DNA of 64,000 nt, from assembly GCA_020348445.1 (NCBI GenBank), contig CP070751.1, positions 4,321,723-4,385,722 on the forward strand, in the 5' to 3' direction. The notes beneath the pieces were generated by a model. The model made no database searches and was not told the origin of the DNA. It saw only the letters and a program-made list of their open reading frames with translations. The DNA is from Thermoplasmata archaeon (GTDB lineage: Archaea; Thermoplasmatota; Thermoplasmata; GCA-020350865). Both the position numbers and the translations under genes were made by a program. Each line of letters starts with the position of its first letter. Position 1 is the stretch's first letter. Below are positions 1-8,933 of the stretch, piece after piece.

Positions 1-267
1 AGGATACTTACTGATGATTGGTCTAAATACAACTGGAATACATGTGTCTATAAACCCAAGAACATGACTTCAAAGGAGCTTCTTGAGGGTTGTTTTTATG
101 CCTTTGAGGAGAGTTACAGCTATAGAAACATATTCCAGCGTCTCTTTTCAAGGCCCAGGGGATTGAAAGAGATCATAATGCTCATGATAATTTCTGGATC
201 AGGTAGATTTGTGATGTCGTTTAGTAAACAATGGTGGGCTGAGGGAAAAGGAGCTGCGTGTTTTTAA
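1..267 (+). CDS. Radical SAM protein, C-terminal fragment (5' end outside window)
   Basis: The reading frame is open from the first base to the TAA at 265-267, so this is the 3' end of a gene that starts before the window. The roughly 88 visible residues align closely with the last part of the next gene (409-1719): both carry YKPKNMTS(K/E)ELL, a YAFEESYS stretch, and FSRPRG followed by a hydrophobic segment. This C-terminal tail follows the radical SAM barrel in the neighbour. The two genes are therefore tandem paralogs, probably from a local duplication. The substrate is unknown, and no catalytic motif lies in the visible part. Confidence 0.8.
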   Translation, partial: RILTDDWSKYNWNTCVYKPKNMTSKELLEGCFYAFEESYSYRNIFQRLFSRPRGLKEIIMLMIISGSGRFVMSFSKQWWAEGKGAACF

Positions 268-343
268 TTTTTTAGAGCAACTTAACTCAAATTGGGTTTT
301 ACTGCATCATCGAGTTAGAATGAAATAAATAAGCAAGTTTTAA

Positions 344-361
344 TGGTTTACATGTAAACCA
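344..361. promoter_or_regulatory. 18-bp perfect palindrome upstream of the radical SAM gene
   Basis: TGGTTTACATGTAAACCA is a perfect inverted repeat 48 bp before the ATG at 409. It lies between the two radical SAM paralogs, downstream of an AT-rich stretch (around 321-333) that could be a TATA box. A dimeric regulator site is the simplest reading. Which protein binds is unknown. Confidence 0.5.
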
Positions 362-408
362 AAAATTATTCGATTATCACGGTCAATATTCTTTAATCGG
401 GTATAAAA

Positions 409-1719
409 ATGCCGTTGAAAATTCTTCTTGTGCAACCCTCAAACAATATCATAAGTGGTGATACCCTAGCACCGCCCCTTTGGCCCAGCATACTTTCATC
501 TATTACTCCCTCCAAACATCAAGTGGATTTCTTACACTGTGGTTTTGAAAAGGCAACAGAGAAAAAGATTTCAGATTATGATTTAGTTGGTATTTCTGTT
601 CTCACAAGCATAGCAAATGAAGCCTATAAGATAGGTGATTTGTGTAGAAGACTTGATGTTGCATGTGTCATGGGTGGTGTTCACACATACATTCTTCCCA
701 AGGAAGCAAAAAGACACTGTGATGCAGTTATTTTAGGTGAAGCAGAGTACGTATGGAAAGATACCTTAAGTGATTGTGAAAACAATATTCTAAAACCTTA
801 TTATTATGGTACTTTAGCAAAGCCCGGGGACTTTCCAATCCCCGATCTTTCCATCTATAAAAAATATAAATTCTTTACCACCAAACTCGCTGAGATAGTG
901 AGAGGGTGTCCCCATAATTGCAGATTTTGTGGAGCAACCATGTACAGTGGAAGAAAATACAGATATAAGGAACTGGATAATCTAATCAAAGAGATAGAGA
1001 ATTGGGACAACAATAGAAAAATAGCTCATTTCACAAACACGAACCTCATCGCCAGTCCCAAAAAAACCATGGAAATCATGGAGAAGATTAAGGATTACAA
1101 CCTCCGGTGGTGGAGTCCATGCAGTGTCGATATATTAGACAATGAAGAACTAATTGCTGCCGTGGCCGAAGCAGGCTGTATGGTATTGCAATTTGGATTC
1201 GACAGTATCTCAAAAGAAACATTAGAGAGTATGAACAAACATTTTAACATAAAAAGAGACTACAAAACCTTGGTTAAGAAATGCCACGATTACGGCATCG
1301 AGGTGGGGGGCTCTTTTATATTTGGGTGGGATACAGATACAAAGGATGTATTCAAGAATACTGTGGAATTTGCCCAGGATGCAGATATCGACATCCCTGC
1401 ATATCTCCCGTTAACCCCTTTTCCAGGGACTGACATATTCAATACTTTTGACGCTCAGGGTAGAATACTCACATATGACTGGTCCCAATACAATTGGCAT
1501 AGTGTCGTGTACAAACCAAAGAATATGACTTCCGAAGAACTTCTTAACGGCTGCTATTATGCATTCGAAGAGAGCTATAGCTTAAATAGTATTTTTCATA
1601 GGTTATTTTCAAGGCCAAGGGGATTTCACGAATTGATATTTTTGCTTTTACTGGCCGGTTTAGGAAGGGTTGTACTTACGGCTAGTAAACCCTATTGGGG
1701 AAGGAAGAAAGAAACCTAA
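409..1719 (+). CDS. B12-binding-type radical SAM protein
   Basis: This 436-residue protein has the two-part layout of cobalamin-dependent radical SAM enzymes. Residues 1-125 form a Rossmann-like B12-binding-type region (KILLVQP at the start, DLVGISVLTS and VMGGVHTY strands). A radical SAM barrel follows, with the cluster motif CPHNCRFC at 167-174 (Cys 167, 171, 174). A basic/hydrophobic tail (FSRPRG then a possible amphipathic or membrane-associated helix) closes the protein. Such enzymes often methylate or rearrange lipids, tetrapyrroles or natural products; the substrate here cannot be told. A truncated paralog lies just upstream. The ATG follows the AT-rich sequence gggtataaaa without a clear Shine-Dalgarno, so the transcript may be leaderless or short-leadered. 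Confidence 0.85.
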   Translation: MPLKILLVQPSNNIISGDTLAPPLWPSILSSITPSKHQVDFLHCGFEKATEKKISDYDLVGISVLTSIANEAYKIGDLCRRLDVACVMGGVHTYILPKEAKRHCDAVILGEAEYVWKDTLSDCENNILKPYYYGTLAKPGDFPIPDLSIYKKYKFFTTKLAEIVRGCPHNCRFCGATMYSGRKYRYKELDNLIKEIENWDNNRKIAHFTNTNLIASPKKTMEIMEKIKDYNLRWWSPCSVDILDNEELIAAVAEAGCMVLQFGFDSISKETLESMNKHFNIKRDYKTLVKKCHDYGIEVGGSFIFGWDTDTKDVFKNTVEFAQDADIDIPAYLPLTPFPGTDIFNTFDAQGRILTYDWSQYNWHSVVYKPKNMTSEELLNGCYYAFEESYSLNSIFHRLFSRPRGFHELIFLLLLAGLGRVVLTASKPYWGRKKET

Positions 1720-1743
1720 ACATGCAATCGATCCTTTGTAAGC

Positions 1744-2751
1744 TTAAACATTGGGCATGAACTTGCCATAGATGATATATAAGAAGGCCGCCAGCCAGAT
1801 TATAGGGAAGAACAAAAGAAACAGACCATGCCAAATTCCGATTTCACCTATAATCAGAATGGATGTCATTGGCCAGGTTGCCAATTCCTGTGCTCCCAGT
1901 ACCTTCATCAGTTCCACTCTGCGGAACTCTTTAAAACTCAGTGTCTTGATAACTGTGGCCCACATAAGTATGACAAAAAGAAGTATTATTAGGAATTGCA
2001 GGATCCATGGATCATAGAACTCCATAAAACCCAGATAAAACGGAAGGAGAATAACCAGGGTGTGCACCAACTTAATCCCGGATGCATATATCTTGAAATT
2101 CCTGGTGATGATCAAATTCTTACCCATAACCCTGCAGCCCAGGTATACAGGTGACGTTTTTGCACCCGCAAGACGGTCATGTGAAATGTCCTTCACACCT
2201 CCTGTAACACCTGTTTGATAGGTAAGCTGCAAAAAGAAGAGAAAGGCTACAATAAAAACTACTGAGGTAAGATTTGTGGAGACAGTAAGTGCCCCAAATA
2301 TGGTGAAAAAGAATATGCTCATTCCCAAAACGATGTCCGCGCCAAAAAATTTTTTTCCATATAAATCGTATATGCCTCCAAAGGCGATAGCGAGAAGAAG
2401 GGCAAAGGTGGCATATAAATTTCTAAATATAATTACCGCCGCCACAACTGCAACAATAACTGAAATAATTGCGGCAAGTTTTGCATGTTTTCTTTGAATG
2501 GTACCTTTTATAAGGGGCTTTTCTGAGAGTTCCTTAGCAAATCTGTCGACTTCTATATCTGAATATTCGTTCAATATAAAGCCGTATAAATGGAAAAACA
2601 GGCCAATTATAAAGAGAAAAACAAGATGAATAATATCGATTTCGTCTCCCGGCATCATGAGAATTGCACCGAAAACACATGTTATTGCTGTTGCGGCACC
2701 TGCCTGCAATCTTGCCAGTTTGAGCCACTGTCTTAGGGTGCTAATGGACAT
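1744..2751 (-). CDS. UbiA-family prenyltransferase
   Basis: A 335-residue integral membrane protein with about eight to nine hydrophobic helices. It has both Asp-rich motifs of the UbiA superfamily: NEYSDIEVD (residues 61-69; Asn61, Asp65, Asp69) and KDISHD (187-192; Asp188, Asp192), which bind Mg-diphosphate of a prenyl donor. Archaeal members include digeranylgeranylglyceryl-phosphate synthase and prenyltransferases for quinones or heme. The first motif differs from the usual NDxxDxxxD of the lipid enzyme and the protein is longer than the usual 280 residues, so the acceptor is left open. It is 55 bp downstream of lplA on the same strand, but an AT-rich box 25-35 bp before its ATG suggests its own promoter. 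Confidence 0.8.
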   Translation of the reverse strand: MSISTLRQWLKLARLQAGAATAITCVFGAILMMPGDEIDIIHLVFLFIIGLFFHLYGFILNEYSDIEVDRFAKELSEKPLIKGTIQRKHAKLAAIISVIVAVVAAVIIFRNLYATFALLLAIAFGGIYDLYGKKFFGADIVLGMSIFFFTIFGALTVSTNLTSVVFIVAFLFFLQLTYQTGVTGGVKDISHDRLAGAKTSPVYLGCRVMGKNLIITRNFKIYASGIKLVHTLVILLPFYLGFMEFYDPWILQFLIILLFVILMWATVIKTLSFKEFRRVELMKVLGAQELATWPMTSILIIGEIGIWHGLFLLFFPIIWLAAFLYIIYGKFMPNV

Positions 2752-2806
2752 AATTTTACCAGAGATATAAAAGAATCTCGGTTATTAAAAGTTGGGGTTA
2801 CCAGGT

Positions 2807-3565
2807 TTACCTCCTGTGATTCCAGTTGTGGGTTTCGTATCTCTCCCTTTTTATATCCTCAGCAAGTGCCAGTTCAGATTCTGTCAACTCCCCTTTCTCC
2901 AGTTCTATATCAAGTGATTTTTCAAAACCTTTTGCCAGTGCATCACACACTTCTTGGAAACTGACCTCTCTTGATAATGTGTTCTTAAGGCTGGTCACCC
3001 TTTCTTTCACATCCTTTATTAGCTTATCTTTGATCTTCTCAGAGGACACTTTCAATATCGAAAACATCTTTTCTACATCTGTATCGATAAGCACTGTGCC
3101 ATGCTGGAGAATGGTACGGTTTCGCCTTGTCTGGGCACTACCTGATATCTTTTTCCCTTCGACGATGATGTCATTTAAGGGTACGAATTTGGATATTACT
3201 CCCAGTTCTCCCAATCCCTCAACAATTCCCTGACATATGACTTTATAGGATTCAAGTATGTTGTGCGGGATTAATAGCTGGGCCTCTGGAATTGAAAGAC
3301 TGTATGTCACCTCGCTCTCGTGAAAAACAGCCCCTCCCCCTGTTATCCTCCTGATGTAATCTATGTTTAGGTCTTTACATACTTGCAGGTTCACTTCCTC
3401 TTCCAAGCCCTGAAAGTAACCGATGGAAACAGCAGGTGGGGACCATCCATATAATCTTATAGTTGGTGGTGAGGCACCCTGACCCACGAAAACCATTATC
3501 GCTTCGTCAATGGACATATTTGTTGTGGCATCATTATGCCCCGTTAAAAGCAGCCTCCATTTCAT
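2807..3565 (-). CDS. lplA: Lipoate-protein ligase, catalytic subunit LplA
   Basis: Attaches lipoate (or octanoate) to the lysine of lipoyl domains such as GcvH, via lipoyl-AMP. The 252-residue product is the N-terminal catalytic domain only. It shows RRITGGGAVFHE (72-83), which shapes the lipoyl-AMP pocket, and GKKISGSAQ (137-145) with the catalytic lysine. The accessory C-terminal domain found in bacterial LplA is missing here and is encoded by the gene just upstream, as in Thermoplasma acidophilum. I chose the ATG at 3565 because it overlaps the upstream stop as ATGA; a longer frame starting at 3583 would only add six residues. Last gene of the gcv/lipoylation operon. Confidence 0.9.
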   Translation of the reverse strand: MKWRLLLTGHNDATTNMSIDEAIMVFVGQGASPPTIRLYGWSPPAVSIGYFQGLEEEVNLQVCKDLNIDYIRRITGGGAVFHESEVTYSLSIPEAQLLIPHNILESYKVICQGIVEGLGELGVISKFVPLNDIIVEGKKISGSAQTRRNRTILQHGTVLIDTDVEKMFSILKVSSEKIKDKLIKDVKERVTSLKNTLSREVSFQEVCDALAKGFEKSLDIELEKGELTESELALAEDIKRERYETHNWNHRR

Positions 3566-3855
3566 ACTACGTCCTCCTTGCATTTCAATATGGCATCTAC
3601 AACGGCTTTTGGCGTGATTCCAAAAGCGATTAATCCAGATCTTGCAAAGAAATCCCCTACTATATCACCGATGGTTTTTCTTGTGTAGTCCTTTCCCTTG
3701 AGAGCCACTTCAAGATCATCCAGGCTCTCTTCGGGATGAATAAAAAAATCCCCTTTGATCTGCACCCTGGAAATTGTATCCTCCTCAAACTCCACCGTGA
3801 CCTTCAGCAACTTTCCATTTGGAACCTTGTATATGCATTTTCCAACATTAACCAA
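3562..3855 (-). CDS. lplB: Lipoate-protein ligase accessory subunit LplB (C-terminal domain protein)
   Basis: A small protein of about 97 residues matching the separate accessory domain of bipartite archaeal lipoate ligases, needed for lipoate activation in Thermoplasma. The core reads GKCIYKVPNGKLLKVTVEF, then FFIHPEESL and a C-terminal helix pair. The start is not an ATG. An open frame extends upstream to 4014, but that part is the antisense shadow of the preceding radical SAM gene. A GGAGG at spacing 5-6 precedes a TTG at 3853-3855, overlapping the end of the upstream gene by 8 bp. I take this TTG as the start. The order lplB-lplA with an ATGA overlap implies coupled translation and a 1:1 complex. 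Confidence 0.82.
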   Translation of the reverse strand: MVNVGKCIYKVPNGKLLKVTVEFEEDTISRVQIKGDFFIHPEESLDDLEVALKGKDYTRKTIGDIVGDFFARSGLIAFGITPKAVVDAILKCKEDVV

Positions 3856-4801
3856 TGTATCCCTCCAATCCGCTGATTGCTTTTTGAAGTGCCCTTTGGA
3901 ATTCATCTTTTGAGGGCCCGTAAGGATAATTATACAATGTTTCACCAGGCCTCTCATTGTAGAAAGGACGATTGCATCCTGGACAGCCTGTTGTTTGAAA
4001 TGCCGATGGCTCAACTACATTCATGAGCTCTTTATAATCCATGTCCAAGCCCGTGATATTTCCATGATCATCGTATATGATGTCAGGATCGAAATTATGG
4101 TAGATCAAAAACCTTAACAACTGAATCCTCCTGTATTGCTTTAATCGAGGTGGATTCATATCTTCTAATAAAGTACCTTTTATCGGAGTGAAGGCGAACA
4201 ACCCCAAGGTCACATCATATCTATGGAGCTCTGAAATGAGGTCCACAGTATCTTTTTCACTCTCGCCAAGACCTATGATGAGATGGGTGCTGATTTTACC
4301 ATCAAATTCATCTGCAGCCTGTTTTATCAATTCCATCTGGGATGAGAATGATCCCTCTTTAATCCTTTTAAAAATCTGTGAGTTGGCTGCATCAATGGGC
4401 AGGCCCACAACATCGGCTCCAGCCTCAATTGTATTTCTCACTATTTTGATATCATCAGCTTTAATATCAACGCTGATTGGAAGGTCACACACCGTTCTAA
4501 TTTTTCTTACATACTCCAAAAAATCATCGTGTACATCCGAATGTACAACCTGAAGGCATACCCTCTGGAATCTATCCTGCTTGTCTCTTAATGCGCTAAA
4601 AACAACCTCTTCCTCATATTCGGGCCAGGATATTCTTGAAAGCAACTTCTGATCTGCATGAGAGGATTTTGCCTGTGTGCAAAACTTGCAATCATGAACG
4701 CATCTTCCCGGGGTCATCAGGTGGGCTGTGGTTGGGAGTATATCCATTTTAATTCTTGAGAGTCCCAGGACTTTTGCAGAACCCACAGCAACCCTAATCA
4801 T
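3848..4801 (-). CDS. Radical SAM LipS-type lipoyl synthase component (longer subunit, biotin-synthase-like)
   Basis: A 317-residue radical SAM protein with the cluster motif CVHDCKFC (Cys 34, 38, 41 from the ATG at 4801) and a C-terminal TGCPGCNRPFYNERP segment whose two cysteines probably bind an auxiliary Fe-S cluster, the sulfur donor in lipoyl synthases. In Thermococcus kodakarensis two biotin-synthase-like radical SAM proteins, LipS1 and LipS2, together insert the two sulfurs into octanoyl chains. The placement here, between gcvPB and lplBA, fits that role very well. By recollection this longer protein corresponds to LipS1, but that is not firm. The ATG at 4801 overlaps the upstream stop as ATGA and follows GGAGTG; a GTG at 4813 is the alternative. 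Confidence 0.8.
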   Translation of the reverse strand: MIRVAVGSAKVLGLSRIKMDILPTTAHLMTPGRCVHDCKFCTQAKSSHADQKLLSRISWPEYEEEVVFSALRDKQDRFQRVCLQVVHSDVHDDFLEYVRKIRTVCDLPISVDIKADDIKIVRNTIEAGADVVGLPIDAANSQIFKRIKEGSFSSQMELIKQAADEFDGKISTHLIIGLGESEKDTVDLISELHRYDVTLGLFAFTPIKGTLLEDMNPPRLKQYRRIQLLRFLIYHNFDPDIIYDDHGNITGLDMDYKELMNVVEPSAFQTTGCPGCNRPFYNERPGETLYNYPYGPSKDEFQRALQKAISGLEGYIG

Positions 4802-5604
4802 ATGATACAGCACTCCATGCTTTCGGTTATCTTATAACCCATACCCCGTGCAATCTTTTTTGCATTCTTGGATGGTTGGACTATCCTGTCAATACCGGTT
4901 ATAACACAGAAAGCATCCAGTTCCTCCCTATATGTCCCACCTGGTCTCATGCATCCAAGAAATATTTTGGTATCTTTCATTTTTCTTCTTGCATAGGATA
5001 TAACTCTAAAAACATCCATTAAATCAGGTGGTTTGGCATCTTCAAATTCTGTATCCTTCGTGGGTATGAATACATTGAAAACAACGGCTTCTACTCCAAT
5101 TTCTGATAGAAGATCAATGACCTTATACTCGCCTTTAATTTTACCTTTGTGTAGTCCAATGGTAATATGGGGATATGTCTTGATTTTCTTCATCAAGTAG
5201 CTGTAACTCTCGGAAAAGTCAGAAACTGTTTTATCGAGATTGTAAACCTCATTAATTGTCGAATCATCTCCTATCATGTTGAACGAAGCTGCATGAATGT
5301 AAGGTGAAATAGCATCGACATCCTCTTTGTTTATCAATCCCGTATGTGTAATCACCTTATTATCCTTTGAAAGTTCCCTGATCAGTTCAATATTATCCTT
5401 AATTGGTACAGCTCCTTCTTCATCGCATCCTCCACTAATAAGATAACTCTTTATTTCTTCTTGCTCATCTTTTACACTATAATCTGCGATCTTCATTTGG
5501 CGTAGATAATGTCCATTGCAATGTGCACAGGAAAGAGCACATGAATTTCCAGTAACACTTAAGGGGCGGGTCTTTATCGGATATATAAATGCGATTTCAG
5601 ACAT
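4798..5604 (-). CDS. Radical SAM LipS-type lipoyl synthase component (shorter subunit)
   Basis: A 268-residue radical SAM protein with an early cluster motif CALSCAHC (Cys 22, 26, 29 counted from the ATG at 5604) followed by NGHYL. The C-terminus ends MECCII, so extra cysteines for an auxiliary cluster are present. It pairs with the next gene (ATGA overlap) as the likely two-protein lipoyl synthase known from Thermococcus. The product would be lipoyl groups on GcvH, encoded at the start of the same operon. The start overlaps the end of gcvPB by 8 bp; a GTG at 5613 would add three residues. LipS2 is the likely equivalent, from memory. No LipA of the classical type is in the window. Confidence 0.8.
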   Translation of the reverse strand: MSEIAFIYPIKTRPLSVTGNSCALSCAHCNGHYLRQMKIADYSVKDEQEEIKSYLISGGCDEEGAVPIKDNIELIRELSKDNKVITHTGLINKEDVDAISPYIHAASFNMIGDDSTINEVYNLDKTVSDFSESYSYLMKKIKTYPHITIGLHKGKIKGEYKVIDLLSEIGVEAVVFNVFIPTKDTEFEDAKPPDLMDVFRVISYARRKMKDTKIFLGCMRPGGTYREELDAFCVITGIDRIVQPSKNAKKIARGMGYKITESMECCII

Positions 5605-7042
5605 CTGAATCACTGGGTTTATATTTTACAATGGGTTTTCTTGCGGCCAAAACACCATCCAATCTCCTTGTAGGAGTAATATGTGGTGCGCTTTTAACGA
5701 TATCTGGATTTGTTTTTGCTTCCTCTGCAATCTTATGCATAGCATCTGCAAATTCATCAAGGGTCTGCTTACTTTCTGTCTCTGTTGGCTCTATCATCAT
5801 TGCCTCTTTGACGATCAATGGGAAATAAATAGTGGGTGGGTGAAAGCCGTAATCTAAAAGGCGCTTGGCTATATCCATCGTACTTACACCGTCCTTTTTC
5901 TGGTTCTCACCAGAAATCACGAATTCGTGCTTGCAAACTACATCATAAGGCAGGAGATAATCTTCTTTTAACTTCCTCATCAGATAGTTGGCGTTGAGAA
6001 CCGCATTTTCAGCCACATCTTTTAGTCCTTGGGATCCAAGCATTCTGATATAGGTAAAAGCCTTAACCATAACACCGAAATTCCCATAAAAAGGTTTTAC
6101 TCTACCTATGGAGTTTGTAACATCGTAATTGAGGATATATTTGTCTTTCTTTTTTTCTATTATCGGGGCAGGCAAGAAATCCTTAAGAAATTCCCTTACA
6201 CCCACTGGCCCGCCTCCAGGGCCACCTCCACCATGGGGTGTAGAAAAGGTCTTGTGAAGATTCAGATGCATCATATCCACACCCATATCCCTTGGTTTAA
6301 CTATGCCAAGCATGGCGTTCATATTCGCCCCATCCAGATATACGAGCCCACCATGGGAATGTACTATTTTGGAGATATTGACAATATCTTTTTCAAATAT
6401 ACCAAGAGTGTTGGGATTGGTGATCATCAGAACAGCTGTGTTTTCATCGGCTGCTGCTGCCAACGCCTCCAAATCCACGGTTCCTTTCCTGTTGGTTTCT
6501 ATCTTTATGGTATCGAATCCGCATCCAACTGAGCTTGCAGGATTGGTCCCATGTGCTGAATCTGGTATTAATATATTCTTTCTCTCTTCCCCTTTTTTCT
6601 TTAAATAGGCCTTTGCCATCATCAGCCCAGTCAATTCACCATGCGCTCCTGCTGCTGGCTGAAGTGTAAAGGCGTCCATACCAGTGATTTCGCAAAGATA
6701 ATTTGAGAGCTTGTACATTAGCTGAAGAGCACCTTGGCTTCCACCTTCAGGTTGATATGGATGCGAATTCCTAAATCCAGGAAATGAAGCAATACTCTCG
6801 TTGATCTTGGGATTGTATTTCATTGTACATGATCCCAATGGGTAAAAACCTGAATCCACCCCGAAATTTTTCAATGATAGACTCGTATAATGCCTTACGA
6901 CATCTATTTCTGAAAGTTCAGGTAGGTTCAAATCCTCCCTTAAATACTCCTCTGGAATGTTTAAATCTGATTTTGGAACTCCTGGTTTGGGGAGGGTAAC
7001 ACCCATTCTTCCTGAGACACTTTTTTCAAATATCAATTTCAA
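5597..7042 (-). CDS. gcvPB: Glycine dehydrogenase (decarboxylating) subunit 2
   Basis: This is the C-terminal half of the glycine-cleavage P protein, which decarboxylates glycine using pyridoxal phosphate and passes the aminomethyl group to lipoyl-GcvH. The 481 residues include the PLP lysine Lys264 in [17 protein letters not shown], preceded by the [11 protein letters not shown] strand with the PLP-contacting Asp, and the glycine-rich loop after it. Length is normal for the two-subunit archaeal and Gram-positive type. It overlaps gcvPA by 4 bp (ATGA) and the downstream LipS gene by 8 bp, so translation is probably coupled through the operon. Confidence 0.95.
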   Translation of the reverse strand: MKLIFEKSVSGRMGVTLPKPGVPKSDLNIPEEYLREDLNLPELSEIDVVRHYTSLSLKNFGVDSGFYPLGSCTMKYNPKINESIASFPGFRNSHPYQPEGGSQGALQLMYKLSNYLCEITGMDAFTLQPAAGAHGELTGLMMAKAYLKKKGEERKNILIPDSAHGTNPASSVGCGFDTIKIETNRKGTVDLEALAAAADENTAVLMITNPNTLGIFEKDIVNISKIVHSHGGLVYLDGANMNAMLGIVKPRDMGVDMMHLNLHKTFSTPHGGGGPGGGPVGVREFLKDFLPAPIIEKKKDKYILNYDVTNSIGRVKPFYGNFGVMVKAFTYIRMLGSQGLKDVAENAVLNANYLMRKLKEDYLLPYDVVCKHEFVISGENQKKDGVSTMDIAKRLLDYGFHPPTIYFPLIVKEAMMIEPTETESKQTLDEFADAMHKIAEEAKTNPDIVKSAPHITPTRRLDGVLAARKPIVKYKPSDSDV

Positions 7043-8385
7043 GGCAATCCCTCCGCAATTGCGTTTACTAGCTCGTCAATCTGGCTTTTGGTGTTCATCT
7101 CAGTTACACATAGCAACATACAGTTTTCCATTTCCTCATAATATTTCCCCACCTCAAATCCACCTAAGATATTCTTTGAAAGCAAGGTCCTGTTGATCTC
7201 TTTTGGAGATTTTGGACATTCTATTAAAAATTCGTTGAAAAATGGCACAGAAAAACGCATCTCAAATCCTTTCACATCTGATATCTTCTTGCTGGCATAA
7301 TGCGCTCTTTGGTAACATATTTCTGCAGCCTCTTTTAATCCATGTTTGCCCATTACAGCCAGATATATTGTGGCTGCTAGGGCATTTAGAGCCTGGTTTG
7401 TGCAAATATTTGATGTAGCCCTTTCCCTCCTAATATGCTGCTCTCTTGTCTGGAGAGTTAGTATGAATCCTCTTTCACCACTTGTGTCAAGGGTGAGGCC
7501 GGAAATTCTGCCTGGTATCTTTTTAAGGAATTCTTCTTTGGTTGCCATAAAACCCAGATGGGGACCACCGTAGTTTAGGGGATTACCTAGGGCCTGGGCC
7601 TCACCAACCACTACATCAGCTCCAAAAGCGCCTGGAGGTTTCAGAAGACCAAGTGATATGGGCTCCACAACATTTGTAACAAAAATAGAATCGTTTTTAT
7701 GGGCCAAATCTCCAATCTCTTTTAATTCTTCTATATTACCAAAAAAATTTGGAAATTGAACGATCACACAGGCACACGAATCATTTAACTTGGTCTTTAT
7801 ATCTTTGATATCGGAAAGGCCATTTTCCATTTCAGTCTCAAGAATTTTTAATCCAAAGGCGTTTGCATATGTTTTAAGAACATGACGGTATTCAGGATGG
7901 ACAGCCTTTGAAATCATAATGCTTTTTTTCTCAGTATACTTTGCAGCCAAAATCGCGGCCTCAGACAAGGCACTTGCCCCATCGTACATTGAGGCATTGG
8001 CTGCGTCCATTCCTGTAAGCTCACATATCATGCTTTGAAATTCAAAAATGGATTGCAGCATACCTTGACTCATCTCGGCCTGATAAGGTGTATAGGAGGT
8101 ATAGAATTCACCTCTTAGAAGTAAATGGTCAACAACACTCGGTATGAAATGGTAATATGCACCTGCTCCTAGAAAACACGCAAAATCCTGCATATTATGA
8201 TTAGAACTTGAGAGTTCGCCAAGGTAATCTATAATCTCAATTTCGGACATGGGCTCAGGGAGTTTTAGATCATCTTTATTTCTAATTCCGGCATCCACAT
8301 CCTCAAACAGTTCCGTAATAGAGGAAATACCCAGAAAATCCATCATTTCCTCCCTTTCTTTCTTTGTGTTCGGGACGAAATTCAT
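7039..8385 (-). CDS. gcvPA: Glycine dehydrogenase (decarboxylating) subunit 1
   Basis: The 448-residue N-terminal-type half of the split P protein. It has the PLP fold but not the PLP lysine, as expected for the alpha subunit. Diagnostic stretches are [13 protein letters not shown] near the start, [15 protein letters not shown], and [11 protein letters not shown]. It forms an alpha2beta2 enzyme with gcvPB. The start overlaps the gcvH stop as ATGA and the stop overlaps the gcvPB start in the same way. The aminomethyltransferase gcvT and dihydrolipoamide dehydrogenase are not in this window, so the complete cleavage system needs genes elsewhere. Confidence 0.95.
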   Translation of the reverse strand: MNFVPNTKKEREEMMDFLGISSITELFEDVDAGIRNKDDLKLPEPMSEIEIIDYLGELSSSNHNMQDFACFLGAGAYYHFIPSVVDHLLLRGEFYTSYTPYQAEMSQGMLQSIFEFQSMICELTGMDAANASMYDGASALSEAAILAAKYTEKKSIMISKAVHPEYRHVLKTYANAFGLKILETEMENGLSDIKDIKTKLNDSCACVIVQFPNFFGNIEELKEIGDLAHKNDSIFVTNVVEPISLGLLKPPGAFGADVVVGEAQALGNPLNYGGPHLGFMATKEEFLKKIPGRISGLTLDTSGERGFILTLQTREQHIRRERATSNICTNQALNALAATIYLAVMGKHGLKEAAEICYQRAHYASKKISDVKGFEMRFSVPFFNEFLIECPKSPKEINRTLLSKNILGGFEVGKYYEEMENCMLLCVTEMNTKSQIDELVNAIAEGLP

Positions 8386-8774
8386 GCTCCTTCCGCCTCT
8401 TTTTCCACATGAGCCTCGTATTCCTCAGCATTCATAAGATCTTCCAGCTCATTTGGATTTTTGATATTCAGTTTAAGAATCCAGCCTTCACCGTATGGAT
8501 CCTCGTTTAAAAGCTCGGGTCTGGATTCGAGTTCACTGTTGATCTCCAAGATCTCACCCGAAATCGGGGCATACACGTCTGATGTGGTTTTCATGGAATC
8601 TATCAAGGCCAGGCTCTCGCCTATACTGAACTCCTTGCCGACTTTTGGGAACTCAACTGAAACGATGTCCCCCAGTTGCTCCTGGGCAAAATTCGTAATT
8701 CCTATGGTGGCAACACTTCCTTCAACCTTTATCCATTCATGCTCCTTAGTATATTTGCAATCCTTTGGATTCAT
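8382..8774 (-). CDS. gcvH: Glycine cleavage system H protein
   Basis: A 130-residue lipoyl carrier protein that shuttles the aminomethyl intermediate between P and T proteins. It begins with KYTKEHEWIKVEG, typical of GcvH, and has the lipoylation site in DSMKTTSDVYAP, with Lys62 as the modified residue. I chose the ATG at 8774 because a GGAGG sits six bases upstream; a longer frame to 8801 adds nine residues that do not look conserved. First gene of the operon, so it sets expression of the decarboxylase and of the enzymes that lipoylate it. Confidence 0.95.
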   Translation of the reverse strand: MNPKDCKYTKEHEWIKVEGSVATIGITNFAQEQLGDIVSVEFPKVGKEFSIGESLALIDSMKTTSDVYAPISGEILEINSELESRPELLNEDPYGEGWILKLNIKNPNELEDLMNAEEYEAHVEKEAEGA

Positions 8775-8808
8775 ATTCTGCCTCCAAATCCTATGGGTCA
8801 ATAATCAC

Positions 8809-8854
8809 TCTTTCGCCAAAAACATTGTAATAGGATAAAAATTTTTGCGAAAGA
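8809..8854 (-). promoter_or_regulatory. gcv operon promoter with inverted repeat around the TATA box
   Basis: Upstream of gcvH, TCTTTCGC (8809-8816) and its exact complement GCGAAAGA (8847-8854) flank an AT-rich TATA-like element (about 8831-8845, minus-strand sense AAATTTTTATCC). The start codon is at 8774, which would leave a 5' leader of roughly 35-40 bases. The 8-bp arms, 38 bp apart, could be a two-site operator controlling glycine cleavage. Inference from symmetry only. Confidence 0.45.
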
Positions 8855-8933
8855 AGGAAAATATGTTGATAAATATCGCTTTCTAAAAATGAAAATAGGA
8901 TTTCATATGTAATTAACGTCTTAAACAACAACC

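Noticed and set aside
8775..8933. Glycine riboswitch upstream of gcvH
   Set aside because: The predicted leader is only about 35-40 bases and shows no tandem aptamer-like structure.
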